Part shown: piece by piece, positions 8,201 through 17,240 of the stretch
How positions within the stretch are numbered: position 1 is the stretch's first letter
How the letters are laid out: every line of letters begins with the position of its first letter
Origin: Serratia sp. UGAL515B_01
Lineage (GTDB): Bacteria > Pseudomonadota > Gammaproteobacteria > Enterobacterales > Enterobacteriaceae
Length of the DNA: 64,000 bases
NCBI RefSeq assembly: GCF_033095805.1
Contig: NZ_CP109901.1
Coordinates: 2,356,001 to 2,420,000 of the forward strand
Direction of reading: 5' to 3'
Position numbers and translations under genes: made by a program
The notes under the pieces: generated by a model
The model's input: only the letters and a program-made list of their open reading frames with translations
Databases searched by the model: none
What the model was told of the DNA's origin: nothing

Positions 8201-11175
8201 GCCACAAATTTCACATCGATATTAAACGACTGGCCGTTCACTGTTGCGGTGACCTGACTGGTACCGGCCTTCGGACTGGTCAGCGTGACGGTGACAATAC
8301 CCTGATCGTTGGTAGACGCGCTGCCGGTTATCGTGGCACCGTTGTCTGCTGAGAAGGTTACCATATGGTTTGGTACCAGGTTACCCTGTGCATCGGTAAC
8401 GGTTACCTGAACGCTGTTGGTCGCATTTCCGTTAGCCGCTGCTCCATCATCTACCACCACAAAAGCACCTTCTGCAATCGTTGCGGTAGCCGCGTCAGCG
8501 ACAAATTTCACATTGATATTAAACGACTGGCCGTTAACGGTTGCAGTGACCTGGCTGGTACCCGATTTCGGATTAGTCAGCGTAACGGTGGCAACCCCCA
8601 GATCGTCGGTCAAGGCACTACCTGTTATGGTGGCTCCATTATCCGCAGCAAAGGTGACGGTCTGATTGGGTACTGGGTTGCCCTGCGCATCGGTAACGGT
8701 TACGCGGACACTGTTGGTGTCAGAGCCATTGGCGGCGGCTCCGTCGTTGACCACCACAAAGGCGCCTTCTGCAATGGTGGCAGTAGCGCTATCAGCTACA
8801 AAGTTAACATCGAGATTGAATGCGTTGCCGTTCACCGTGGCAGTGACTTGGCTGGTGCCCGCTTTTGGGCTAGTCAAGGTAACAGTAGCAACCCCCTGAT
8901 CGTCGGTTGATACACTGTCGGTAATAATGGCACCGTTATCTGCTGCAAAAGTGACGGTCTGGTTCGGTACCACATTGCCCTGCGCATCAGTGACGGTCAC
9001 CCGAACGCTGTTAGTCGCTGAAGCATTGGCAGCGGCACCATCACTCACCACCACAAAAGCCCCTTCAGCAATGGTGGCAGTGCTACTGTCGGCGACAAAG
9101 TTCATATCAATGCTGGAGGTGTTGCCACCTATACTGACACTGACATTCACTTTGCCTGCTTTATCACTGGTAACAGGTAATTTTGCCACACCATTTTCGT
9201 CGGTCCGTACGACGACCGTCGTTTTATTACCGTTAGCATCGGTGACAACAAAAGTGACATCGTAACCGGGTAATGGATTGCCATTAGCATCTTTGACCGG
9301 CAATTCGACGGTATTACTGGTCTTGCCATCCGCCACTGTGTTGCCATCATTATTAGCCTTAAGCCCGTTGGTGTCGATATTGGCAGTATCCATTATGGAA
9401 GTGAGCATAACTTTGCTACTGATGCTGCCCAAAACGGTGTTATCCACTTTTGCCGTAATGGTGATCATCCCAGGTTCACTACCGCTTGTTAGCGTAGCTT
9501 GGTAGGTTCCAGGCTTTTCTTTCAACTCGGTAATATTGCTGAGTGTATGTGGTTGTTTTCCCGGAATAATGGCTTTACTCTGCCGACTGGCGAGGGCAGC
9601 GACGGGCGCAGCTGCCGACGCCTGCTCGGTAACAAACTGGATGTGATCGGCAATTCCGCTGATAGGCTTTTGATTGGCATCATTCAACACCAATTCAATA
9701 GTGGTTGTAGAAAGCTTGTCGGCGACCATAGTACTTTTGCTTGATTGCAAAGTAGAATATTGCCCGTTGATCCCATACCCCGTCACTGTAACCATGGTCT
9801 GAGCAACTTGAGATTTATTACCCGCTTTATCGTAGACGACCAGGCTGACAGGATAACTGTTGTTCCCTCCGAAAGAGTAAGAAGGCAAGACTACCTGCCA
9901 ATTATCACCACTACCGATAATTTTACCCTTGGCCGCGGTCAGCAGAGCATCATCCCATTCGTAACGATCTATGCCATTTTTACTGTAGATCTGAACCTGT
10001 AACGACAGTGCCTGACCAGCGCTACCCTGCAGGGTAGCGGGTAGCGATACCTTTAGCGGTGTCTGTTCCTGATATTGCAAGACGATTTCATTATTACGAT
10101 CAACCAGATCATAACGGCTACCTGCCAGACTGCGTTTGGCTGCAACATTTGATGCGCTGATCTGTTTTGAGAATGGCGTGCCGAAAGCATAATTGAAGGA
10201 AAGATTAAAATGCGTATCTCCCACACCAGAATTACCCTGTTTACGATCCACGCCCATAGTGATCAAGGGGATTGGGGTATAGTTTACCCCCAGGGTGATA
10301 GCGGAAGGATCTTTTTGTAATTTGTCTTTGCCGAACAATCCCACATTATCGCCAAAGTATTTTTCGTACATCAGTTTGCCCCCTAACTGGGGCATACTGG
10401 GGAGATAGCCTTCAGCTCGTACATCAAACCCATTCGCGGCTTTCTCATCATAACCATCTAGATGGTGTGAATTCTTCCAGCCCCCTAAAGAGAGATAGCT
10501 GTTGGTGGAGAGACGCAGGTTATCGCGCATGTATTCAGCACCCAGCCCCCCTCGGGTATGTTGCCCGTCAATATCGCGGTCAAGGAAAACGTTATAGCCA
10601 AATGTCTGATGCTCAAAGAAATGGCGTTTCCCCACCCCCAGGTTGACGGTGAGATCATTATCGTCCTCATGTACACGCACCCCCATCTGACTAAAGAGCA
10701 GAGCACTAGGGGTATCTTCGAGGGCAAACAGTGCGTCGACCTGGCTACCGTTGAGGTTCATCTTATCATCAAGATTCAGTTGCACCTTGGATGAACCAAA
10801 TTGATTCAGCCATTGTTCCACCTCTTGATTACCTTTACTGGTCACGATACCACGCGCCATCGATTCAGCCGACTGTGCTGCATCATTACTCGACAACACA
10901 CCTGCCAAACGAGTAGCAGCCGTTGCGGTCTGCTGCTCGCCCTTTGATGCTGTAGATGCAGATACGCGTTTTCTATCGGAGGTTTCCGCCATAACAGCAG
11001 GGGTGAAAGCGATCCCCATAGGAAATAGCGCCTGCGTCAGGATATTCGCCCAAGCCAAGGAAACCGACAGTTTTGACTTTCTGAATTGTGCTTTTTTAGC
11101 CTTGAAGTGAGCTTTCTTTTCGTTGAACAACGCTTTTTTCTTAGCGTTAAATGCTGATATGCGGCGTTTTTTCAT
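5233..11175 (-). CDS. Inverse autotransporter (intimin/invasin family) with Ig-like repeat stalk
   Basis: This is a 1980-residue outer-membrane adhesin candidate. The unusually basic N-terminus (about 40 residues, lysine-rich, with KKA repeated three times) precedes a hydrophobic segment ending AVMAE, an extended signal peptide. Residues of about 130-360 match the intimin-type beta-barrel: the GKRHFF, FGYNVFLDRDI, RGGLGAEY and YDVRAEGY-like segments are all recognisable. I see no LysM domain. After a linker and diverged bacterial Ig-like units come ten tandem 99-residue units (residues 698-1687), one diverged unit and a BIG2-like unit. The last ~95 residues resemble the lectin-like tip of invasin/intimin. 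They hold C1906 and C1978, the only cysteines I see, placed to form the family's tip disulfide. The start has an AGGA ribosome site. There is no clear terminator. Ligand and role are unknown; invasin-like adhesion or biofilm function is inference. Confidence 0.93.
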   Translation of the reverse strand: MKKRRISAFNAKKKALFNEKKAHFKAKKAQFRKSKLSVSLAWANILTQALFPMGIAFTPAVMAETSDRKRVSASTASKGEQQTATAATRLAGVLSSNDAAQSAESMARGIVTSKGNQEVEQWLNQFGSSKVQLNLDDKMNLNGSQVDALFALEDTPSALLFSQMGVRVHEDDNDLTVNLGVGKRHFFEHQTFGYNVFLDRDIDGQHTRGGLGAEYMRDNLRLSTNSYLSLGGWKNSHHLDGYDEKAANGFDVRAEGYLPSMPQLGGKLMYEKYFGDNVGLFGKDKLQKDPSAITLGVNYTPIPLITMGVDRKQGNSGVGDTHFNLSFNYAFGTPFSKQISASNVAAKRSLAGSRYDLVDRNNEIVLQYQEQTPLKVSLPATLQGSAGQALSLQVQIYSKNGIDRYEWDDALLTAAKGKIIGSGDNWQVVLPSYSFGGNNSYPVSLVVYDKAGNKSQVAQTMVTVTGYGINGQYSTLQSSKSTMVADKLSTTTIELVLNDANQKPISGIADHIQFVTEQASAAAPVAALASRQSKAIIPGKQPHTLSNITELKEKPGTYQATLTSGSEPGMITITAKVDNTVLGSISSKVMLTSIMDTANIDTNGLKANNDGNTVADGKTSNTVELPVKDANGNPLPGYDVTFVVTDANGNKTTVVVRTDENGVAKLPVTSDKAGKVNVSVSIGGNTSSIDMNFVADSSTATIAEGAFVVVSDGAAANASATNSVRVTVTDAQGNVVPNQTVTFAADNGAIITDSVSTDDQGVATVTLTSPKAGTSQVTATVNGNAFNLDVNFVADSATATIAEGAFVVVNDGAAANGSDTNSVRVTVTDAQGNPVPNQTVTFAADNGATITGSALTDDLGVATVTLTNPKSGTSQVTATVNGQSFNINVKFVADAATATIAEGAFVVVDDGAAANGNATNSVQVTVTDAQGNLVPNHMVTFSADNGATITGSASTNDQGIVTVTLTSPKAGTSQVTATVNGQSFNIDVKFVADTATATIADGAFVVVNDGAAANGTATNSVRVTVTDAQGNPVPNQTVSFAATNGAAIVGSAATDDMGVVTATLSSPKAGVSQVTATVNGKPFNIDVNFVADTTTATIDAGAFVVVNDGAAANGSATNSVRVTVTDAQGNPVPNQTVAFAADNGAIITSSASTNDQGIVTVTLTSPKAGTSQVTATVNGQPFNIDVEFVADTTTATIADGAFVVVNDGAAANGTATNSVRVTVTDAQGNLVPNQTITFAADNGATITGSASTNDQGIATVTLTSPKAGTSKVTATVNGVPFDIDVKFVADTTTATIAAGAFIVVDDGAAANGKATNSVRVTVTDKQGNPVPNQAVTFAADNDATITGTASTNDQGIATVTLTSPKAGTSKVTATVNGNPFNINVNFVADTATATIAEGAFVVVNDGAAANGTATNSVRVTVTDAQGNLVPNQAITFAADNGATIAENASTDDLGKVTVPLSSLKAGTSQVTATVNGQSFNINVKFVADTTTAAIAAGAFVVVDDGRAANGTATNSVRVTVTDKQGNPVPNQVVAFKANNTATITSSASTDAQGVVNVTLTSLKAGTSQVTATVNGKASNVDVSFVADTATAAIASGAFVVVTNGAAANGSATNSVKVTVTDKQGNLVPNQTVTFVADNGATIASSATTNDQGIATITLISTKAGTSQVTATVGGNGQTIATNFVADTATAELTADNFTVEVDGQVSGVGKNKVQVLVTDKYGNPVPNMAVTFAATNSVTISASATKTDSAGKITADLSLANTVGTVSTITATMTNTASVKSVQNATVTFYPDFTKAALNTPTNTTTALSISSGFPTTAFKNANFQLSPHGVAATNTNYDWESSDANVAVSSAGLVTFADNPSGEVTITATWKQDNSKVFTYKFNVGLWVVSSSNAAVSQAAAITACQSAGGRLATSSELASGVSVRGTGSLFAEWGNLGSYSGMVVASTVWTAETGYDFHPADGTVHSVGNATSGYICVK
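6115..9084 (-). repeat. Ten tandem 297-bp repeats encoding Ig-like domains
   Basis: The array spans exactly 2970 bp, ten units of 99 codons, all in frame. Each unit runs from a (S/A/T)TATI(A/D)(E/D/A)GAF-like start through VTVTD(A/K)QGN and the PNQ segment to KAGTSQVTATV and FVADT. Units are very alike in protein but differ at many third positions, so this is not a recent amplification of a single unit. Recombination could change the unit number. Confidence 0.95.
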
Positions 11176-11624
11176 CTTGCTTATCCTATCGCTTAAGGTA
11201 AACAGGCACCGTCATTCATATCCATTGTAGAACAGCGTAATTTGCAGTCAAAATCTTCCTTCAAATCGGACTTACTGAAAAAACAATAGCAATAAGTGCT
11301 AGTTTTCAGTGTAGTCGAACACACGTAACCTCGAATTCATTTAGAGCAGAATTTTACATTTTTGCATTGTTACTAGTTGTAAATAGAGTTATGACAGGCT
11401 TGAAGGACTTCTGGTCGTCCTAAGCGGTAAGCACCCTACGGTAACGCTGTACCCAAGTGCGATGTGAAGCAGCAGATTGAATCGATTAAAGGTGGCAGGA
11501 CAAGGGAGGTATATCCCCCCTTTTATTGCACCTAACACGATAGGGTGTTTATCAAAGCCCACCTTAGACCTTGTCGAGCTTAAACCGCGGGATAGGTGAA
11601 ACCGAGGGTAATCAATGGGCACGC
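11176..11624. other. Intergenic region between the adhesin gene and entA
   Basis: This 449-bp gap is AT-rich near the adhesin start, where its promoter must lie. The entA-proximal 240 bp (about 11385-11624) is less AT-rich and carries an open 77-codon minus-strand frame that resembles no family I know. There is no entH (ybdB) after entA, unlike E. coli. I find no clear terminator. Confidence 0.4.
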
Positions 11625-12383
11625 CTAAGCTCCCAACGTCGCCCCACCGTCAATCACAATATCTTGCATGGTGATATGGCTGGCACGATCTGATGCCAAA
11701 AACAGGATTGCATCGGCAATCTCCTGCGGTTGCGCAATTTTACCTAACGGAATACCTAGCTTGAACTGCTCTGGGGATCCATTGATGGTCGCGCATTCAC
11801 CGCTTTCATCCTGCCACATACCTCGCTGCATCGGCGTATTGGTTGAACCGGGAGACACCAAATTGCAACGCACGCCAAAGGGTGCCATCTCTAACCCCAC
11901 CGTCTGACACAGGCTACGCAAAGCGGCTTTGGAAGCACAATATGCCGCCATACCAACGCGAGGGACATGGGCCGCATTAGATGCCACACTCACGATAGTG
12001 CCCCGCCGTTGATTGCGGAAGATCGGCAACGTATGGCGAAACATATTAAATGCGCCCCCCGCGTTTACCGCCATGCAGGCCAGCCAATCTGCACTGCTGG
12101 TTTCATCGGTCAGCCCCATACGCAAAATACCTGCCCCATTGACCAACACGTCTAACCGTTGTTGCTCAGCCAACAACCGCTGGCAGACGCTATCCACTTG
12201 CGTACCATTGGAAATATCCAGCACTACAGTATGAAATGGATAGTCAAGATCGCCAAAGCGTAAGTCGAAACCGACCACTTCAGCACCGTTCTTCACAAAT
12301 GCCAAAGCGGTTTGATAACCGATCCCCGCACCAGCGCCGGTCACCCAAACACGCTTACCGGTAAAATCATCCATAGTTGCCAT
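11625..12383 (-). CDS. entA: 2,3-dihydro-2,3-dihydroxybenzoate dehydrogenase
   Basis: This NAD-dependent short-chain dehydrogenase oxidises 2,3-dihydro-DHB to 2,3-dihydroxybenzoate, the last step to the catechol unit of enterobactin. The 252-residue protein shows the Rossmann glycine motif TGAGAGIG (15-22), the NGAG segment, the catalytic serine region VSVAS and the YxxxK pair (Y148, K152). The C-terminal [11 protein letters not shown] matches EntA. The first ATG overlaps the entB stop by one base; a second ATG three codons later is also possible and matches the E. coli start better. It is the last gene of entCEBA. Confidence 0.97.
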   Translation of the reverse strand: MATMDDFTGKRVWVTGAGAGIGYQTALAFVKNGAEVVGFDLRFGDLDYPFHTVVLDISNGTQVDSVCQRLLAEQQRLDVLVNGAGILRMGLTDETSSADWLACMAVNAGGAFNMFRHTLPIFRNQRRGTIVSVASNAAHVPRVGMAAYCASKAALRSLCQTVGLEMAPFGVRCNLVSPGSTNTPMQRGMWQDESGECATINGSPEQFKLGIPLGKIAQPQEIADAILFLASDRASHITMQDIVIDGGATLGA

Positions 12384-13237
12384 CAGGATTTACCCTCGGA
12401 AAGCAGTGCCCACCAGTTGTCGATCGTGGGTGATTTTGCCAACATAATAAAGTCAATATCTTCACGCACTTTGCGCCATCGGGTTGCCAGTTCCATCATT
12501 CGCACCGAGTCCAGACCGTAATCGATCAGGTTTTCGTCGTTACCAATATCCTCGCTACCTTCATCAAGTAACGGAATAATCTGTTGGCGTAGAGCCTCAA
12601 TACTGGCAATACCCGGTAGCAGATCGGCAGTCATCAACACACGGCCACAACGCCCTGCGGTATAGCGTAACGCCATAAGATGTTCATCCAGAGAGAAGTC
12701 CGCTAGAGCATCAGCCACCATAAAGGGTTTGATATTGCGCATGAATGCGTCGATAGCCGTGGTCATGCAGCCAATGTGAGCATATACACCACAGATAATC
12801 AGTTGGTTACGGCCGCTTTCCTGCAAAATTTCCTGCAACGGTGAGCGATGGAAGGCACTATAACGCCATTTTACCAATACCATATCCTCCGCATCTGGCG
12901 TCAAAGCGCTGACGACAGCCTGCTGCTCTGGATGCTTATTCAATCCAGGTCCCCACATATCGTTTAACAGGGCACGATCTTCATCACTTTGTTGATTGGG
13001 TTGTGCGGTATAAAACACCGGGATCCCCTGCTGCTTGCAGTAACTGCGTAGAGCTGCGATGTTATCGACCACCTGCTTAACAAGCGTGCTGTCCGCTCCC
13101 CAGAAATTAAGGAAATACTGCTGCATATCGTGGATCAGTAGTGCCGCCCGTTGTGGTTCAAAAGCCCAACTTACTTTGTTGATGGGCAATTCCCCCTGCG
13201 TAGGCAGAGCATAATCATTAAGTTTAGGAATGGTCAT
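12383..13237 (-). CDS. entB: Isochorismatase / aryl carrier protein EntB
   Basis: This bifunctional enzyme has 284 residues. The N-terminal isochorismatase domain (about 1-210) hydrolyses isochorismate to 2,3-dihydro-DHB; D37, K123 and the GVYAHIGC segment (150-157) fit the family's active-site region. The C-terminal aryl carrier domain (about 215-284) holds YGLDSVRMM, with S244 the expected phosphopantetheine site. EntE loads DHB onto this arm for EntF. The required phosphopantetheinyl transferase EntD is not encoded in this window. The gene sits 7 bp after entE and overlaps entA by one base, so translation is probably coupled. Confidence 0.97.
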   Translation of the reverse strand: MTIPKLNDYALPTQGELPINKVSWAFEPQRAALLIHDMQQYFLNFWGADSTLVKQVVDNIAALRSYCKQQGIPVFYTAQPNQQSDEDRALLNDMWGPGLNKHPEQQAVVSALTPDAEDMVLVKWRYSAFHRSPLQEILQESGRNQLIICGVYAHIGCMTTAIDAFMRNIKPFMVADALADFSLDEHLMALRYTAGRCGRVLMTADLLPGIASIEALRQQIIPLLDEGSEDIGNDENLIDYGLDSVRMMELATRWRKVREDIDFIMLAKSPTIDNWWALLSEGKS

Positions 13238-13244
13238 AGCAAAC

Positions 13245-14873
13245 TTATTCTCCCTGGGCCTGAGCCTGCAGTTGCGCTTCTAAACGTTCACGCAGCCGTT
13301 TTTTATCAACCTTACCGACCGGGGTTAACGGCAGCGATTCAACCTGAATAAAACGGTCGGGCAATTTAAATTCGGCAATTCCCTGTTCACGCAAATGACG
13401 ACGAAAAACGACGGGTTTCACCACGCTGTGTGCCACCACAAAGGCACAGCTTTTTTCCCCCATCAACACGTCCGGCATTGAAACTAGCGCAACGTTGATC
13501 ACCTGTGGATGGCGCAACAAAAGGTTCTCCACTTCTTCAGCGGCGATCTTTTCCCCACCACGATTAATCTGGTCTTTTTGACGCCCTTCAACGCGAACAT
13601 AGCCGTCTTCCGTCAGGCTGATCAGATCGCCCGAACAGTAGAAACCGTCCTCATCAAAAGCCTCGGCGTTATGAACAGGGCTTTGATAGTATCCGCGAAA
13701 CGTATAGGGCCCACGAGTCATCAGACGGCCCGTTTCACCAATCGGCAGCGGGTTGCCTTGTTCATCGGCTACCCAGAGTTCATCATCCGGGCACATGGGT
13801 TTACCTTGGGTGGTAAGAATATGCGGGTCATCATCATCAAGCCGGGTGTAGTTGACCAACCCTTCGGCCATACCGAATACCTGTTGCAACTGGCAGCCAA
13901 TTTCATTGCGGACTCGAGCAGCCAAGGTTTCCCCCAGTTTGGCACCGCCAATCTGTAATAACGTCAGGCTAGCTAATTGATGTTTACACTCCCATTCATC
14001 GAGTGCTTGTAACCATAGCGCCGCTGCAGGAGGAACCAATGCCGTTACCGTGATCTGATATTGTTCGATGAGTTTGAAGCACTGTGCGGCTGCCGGATCG
14101 GTGGCGAAGACCACCATGCCAGCCGCGTAGAACACCCCCAGAACACCCGGCGAACTCATTGGATAATTGTGGGCAACCGGTAAGGCGCACAGATAACGGG
14201 TAGTACTGTCGAAGCGGCAAATCTCTACGCTGCGACGAATGCTATAGTAATAGTCATTATGGGTACGCGGGATAAGCTTCGGGATGCCCGTGCTACCCCC
14301 GGAAAGCTGAAAAAAAGCCACCCTATCGGCAGCGGTGGGCGTTGGCTCAAAGGCACCGCTCTCTTCTTCCAGCCAGAGAGACAAAGCCTGTTCACCGTCT
14401 GCCTGGTTATGCAACCCCACCACGCGTAAAGAAGGATGTTGTTCTCTGAACACATTCAAGAACTGTTGTTGCGCAAAAAGCGTATGTTCACGATCTGCAA
14501 TCAGTAACGCAGGCTTTATTTGGCTGGCATAAGCATTAAGTTCACTGCGCTGATGGCTGAACAAGGCATTGACAGGAACAACACCAATTTTCAGCAGAGC
14601 AAAAAACACCACGTAGAATTCAACGACATTGCCTAGTTGTACCAATGCCGTATCTCCAGGTAGTAATCCACGGCGCACCAAAGCAGCTGCCAGGCAATTG
14701 GAAAGTTGTTCCAGTTGGCGGTAACTCAAACTACGTTGCGGATCAATCAGTGCAACGTCGTCGTTTTCTGCCTGGCGGGACAAAATGTCGGTCAATGGCC
14801 GTTCGATCCAATAACCACGCTCACGATAGCGGCGAGCGAACTCTTCAGGCCAAGGGGTAAAAGCAATGTTCAT
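13245..14873 (-). CDS. entE: 2,3-dihydroxybenzoate-AMP ligase
   Basis: EntE adenylates DHB and transfers it to the EntB carrier domain. The frame is open 50 codons further upstream into entC, but the true start is the ATG at 14873. There the product begins [20 protein letters not shown] like E. coli EntE, seven bases after the entC stop, giving 542 residues (E. coli 536). Adenylation core motifs are visible: [11 protein letters not shown], the FGMAEGL segment, CSGDLI with the downstream [14 protein letters not shown] hinge, and the C-terminal lysine region TPVGKVDKK. The stand-alone A domain has no carrier domain of its own, as expected. Confidence 0.97.
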   Translation of the reverse strand: MNIAFTPWPEEFARRYRERGYWIERPLTDILSRQAENDDVALIDPQRSLSYRQLEQLSNCLAAALVRRGLLPGDTALVQLGNVVEFYVVFFALLKIGVVPVNALFSHQRSELNAYASQIKPALLIADREHTLFAQQQFLNVFREQHPSLRVVGLHNQADGEQALSLWLEEESGAFEPTPTAADRVAFFQLSGGSTGIPKLIPRTHNDYYYSIRRSVEICRFDSTTRYLCALPVAHNYPMSSPGVLGVFYAAGMVVFATDPAAAQCFKLIEQYQITVTALVPPAAALWLQALDEWECKHQLASLTLLQIGGAKLGETLAARVRNEIGCQLQQVFGMAEGLVNYTRLDDDDPHILTTQGKPMCPDDELWVADEQGNPLPIGETGRLMTRGPYTFRGYYQSPVHNAEAFDEDGFYCSGDLISLTEDGYVRVEGRQKDQINRGGEKIAAEEVENLLLRHPQVINVALVSMPDVLMGEKSCAFVVAHSVVKPVVFRRHLREQGIAEFKLPDRFIQVESLPLTPVGKVDKKRLRERLEAQLQAQAQGE

Positions 14874-14880
14874 GGGGATT

Positions 14881-16089
14881 TCATTGTCCTTGATTAAGAC
14901 CAAAAGCACGCAGAATAGTGCTGAGTTTAGTGCCGGTTTCCAGCCATTCAGACTGCGGAGAAGAATCCTTGACGATGCCTGCACCAGCAAACAGACGTAC
15001 CCGGTTGGCATTGACGATGCCACAGCGGATAGTCACCACCCATTCACCGTTGCCTTCGGTATCACACCATCCGACGATGCCGCCAAACAGGCCACGGTCA
15101 AAGGGTTCAAGTTGTCTGATAAGATCGCGAGCTACCAAGGTAGGTGTCCCGCACAATGCGGGTGTTGGATGCAACAGACAGGCCAGCGAGAGGGCATTTT
15201 CCGCTGGATCTGCCACCTCGCCGTCTATCGGCGTAGAGAGATGCCATAGCGTCGAGGTGCTCAGCAGTTCCGGGCTAGCCGGAATGTGCAAATGGCTGCA
15301 ACGATTAGCCAATACCTGATGCATGCTCTCGGTCACAATCTGGTGTTCGTAACGATCTTTGTTTGAAGCCAACAGTCGTTCGCTAGCTTGGCGGTCACGT
15401 AGCGGGTCATTTTCGCGCCGAGCCGATCCTGCCAGCGGATTAGAATGGAACTGGTGACCAGATTTGCGCAACAGTAACTCTGGGCTGGCTCCTACCAGCG
15501 CACCCTGCTCCAGTGGTACATGGAAATGGAAGCTGTGTGGATTCTGAGCAATAATGCACGCCATCAATGCCTGGCGGTCTATCGGTTCACGGGTTTTTAT
15601 ATCCAGCAAGCGTGAAAGTACCACTTTATCCAGTTTCTCACCTGCGGTGGCTTGCACGGCATCAGTAACCATTTTGATAAACTGCGGCTGCTCTGGCAGC
15701 TCTACTCGCTGGACAATATCGGGGATCACACCGGCATCTGGGTCGATGCCCGCCATAAATGCTTCACGTTCAAACCATTGTGTCTTTTCAGGAATGAAGA
15801 GTGCAGAGGGTTGACGGGTATCAAAAGGAAGTGCGCCACATAAGATAGGCGTCTTGATACCGGCCAATCGTGCTTGCGCAAAAGCCTGCCAGATTGCCTG
15901 CTGAAATTGACCTTGCAGGTCATCACCGTCAACGGCTGGAAGAGTGATTTTGGCAAAACATCCCTGAGTATTCAGGCTATGAAAAGGAGACGTAAAAAAG
16001 AAACCGGAAGTTGGCATTAGCGTACCGGCTTGCTGGCTATCACTGTATTGCACATTCTTCTGTTCGGCACCCTTAACAGCAAGGTCCAT
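14881..16089 (-). CDS. entC: Isochorismate synthase
   Basis: EntC converts chorismate to isochorismate, the first committed step. I choose the ATG at 16089, which follows a GAGGAAGT ribosome site and gives 402 residues (E. coli 391). The open frame extends nine codons more. The chorismate-binding signature is seen as DKVVLSRL, the GASPELL segment, PLAGSARR, and the C-terminal [17 protein letters not shown] and LFAGAGIV stretches with their metal-binding glutamates. It leads the entCEBA operon. A Fur-like box lies about 40 bp upstream, in a region shared with divergent fepB. Confidence 0.97.
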   Translation of the reverse strand: MDLAVKGAEQKNVQYSDSQQAGTLMPTSGFFFTSPFHSLNTQGCFAKITLPAVDGDDLQGQFQQAIWQAFAQARLAGIKTPILCGALPFDTRQPSALFIPEKTQWFEREAFMAGIDPDAGVIPDIVQRVELPEQPQFIKMVTDAVQATAGEKLDKVVLSRLLDIKTREPIDRQALMACIIAQNPHSFHFHVPLEQGALVGASPELLLRKSGHQFHSNPLAGSARRENDPLRDRQASERLLASNKDRYEHQIVTESMHQVLANRCSHLHIPASPELLSTSTLWHLSTPIDGEVADPAENALSLACLLHPTPALCGTPTLVARDLIRQLEPFDRGLFGGIVGWCDTEGNGEWVVTIRCGIVNANRVRLFAGAGIVKDSSPQSEWLETGTKLSTILRAFGLNQGQ

Positions 16090-16126
16090 CGGCACTTCCT
16101 CTCGATCATTAAACACAATTAATTAT

Positions 16127-16146
16127 GGTAATGATTATCATTTATA
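16127..16146 (-). promoter_or_regulatory. Fur-like box for entCEBA
   Basis: GGTAATGATTATCATTTATA contains the near-palindrome AATGATTATCATT and matches the Fur consensus well. It lies about 40 bp upstream of the entC start. Confidence 0.8.
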
Positions 16147-16246
16147 TTCAATATCGATAAATTAGCCCCCTCCATTTTCTATGTCAATAAAGATCAAGGC
16201 TTCTTTACGGGAATTTTTGCGTATAAACTCAGCAGCACCTTAAAGT

Positions 16247-16265
16247 AAATGATAATTATTAATGT
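16247..16265 (+). promoter_or_regulatory. Fur-like box for fepB
   Basis: AAATGATAATTATTAATGT matches the Fur hexamer pattern (GATAAT arrays) and lies just upstream of the fepB ribosome site. A second, separate box from the entC one implies independent iron repression of each side. Confidence 0.75.
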
Positions 16266-16281
16266 AAAGAGGGGCGGAACG

Positions 16282-17240
16282 ATGAAGAATACCCTACGAC
16301 TTTGCCTAATGCTGCTGGGAATGCTAGGCCTGAGTCAGGCTCAAGCAGCCACTGAGGCATGGCCGCGCAGTATTGAAACCTCACACGGTGTGATCACCAT
16401 TGCTCATCCTCCTGAGCGAATTGTTTCCACTAGCGTGACGGTCACCGGTACGCTGTTGGCCATTGATGCGCCGGTAATCGCCAGTGGGGCGACAACGCCA
16501 AATAACCGGTTGTCTGATAAGCAAGGTTTCTTTCTTCAGTGGGGAGATATAGCCGCAAAACGCGGAGTGCAACAGCTGTACATCGGTGAACCCAATGCAG
16601 AAGCTATTGCCAGTGTTGCACCGGACTTGATTGTGATGTCGGCAAACGGTGCCGACTCAGCGATCCGCCTTTACGATCAGTTATCAGCTATCGCCCCCGT
16701 CTTAGTGGTTAATTACGACGATAAAAGCTGGCAGGAGCTTGCCACAACACTGGGAATAGCGACTGGCCATGAAGCGCAGGCGGAAAAAATCGTCACCGAA
16801 TTTAAACGGCGGGAAACCGCACTGAAGCAGCAGATAGCATTACCGCCTCAACCTGTATCAGCACTGGTATTCCGTAGCGATGGTAAAAGTGCCAACCTTT
16901 GGACAGCCAACTCATCGCAGGGACAATTCCTACAACAATTAGGCTTTACGCTGGCAACCTTGCCTGAGAAATTTAACGCCAGCACCAGCCAGGGAACACG
17001 CAGCGATATTGTCCAACTGGGGGCGAAAACCTCGCCGGAGGTCTGAATGGCGAAACCTTACTGTTGTTCGCCAATGATGAAAGTGATGTTCAACAATTGA
17101 TGAGCAACAATTTCCTTGCTCATCTGCCTGCGGTACAAAACAAACGGGTTTATGCACTCGGTAACGATACTTTTCGCCTAGATTATTACAGCGCCAACAA
17201 TCTGCTGACGCGTCTGGAAAAGTTATTTATTTCCCCGTAG
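16282..17240 (+). pseudogene. fepB: Ferric enterobactin periplasmic binding protein FepB, frameshifted
   Basis: FepB carries ferric enterobactin from FepA to FepDGC. The ATG at 16282, after a GAGGGG ribosome site, begins a clear signal peptide ([22 protein letters not shown]). The frame matches FepB to about residue 246, then reads GAKTSPEV and stops at 17046 after 254 residues. Shifting by one base at the G run 17019-17023 restores [13 protein letters not shown] and then the conserved FepB end ([24 protein letters not shown]), finishing at 17240. The repaired length is 319 residues (E. coli 318). A single missing G (five instead of six) explains everything. The lost C-terminal lobe forms part of the ligand pocket, so the truncated protein is probably inactive. 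A sequencing error remains possible. Confidence 0.9.

Noticed and set aside
6479..8910. Long plus-strand open frames (145 to 285 codons) opposite the adhesin repeats
   Set aside because: They are periodic mirror translations of the 297-bp repeats, lack ribosome sites and resemble no protein family. The minus-strand adhesin explains the region.
6115..9084. Regular repeat array considered as CRISPR
   Set aside because: The period is 297 bp, all units are coding and in frame, and there are no spacers or cas genes.
13151..13958. Several plus-strand frames opposite entE and entB
   Set aside because: They are shadows of well-matched minus-strand enterobactin genes and show no motifs.
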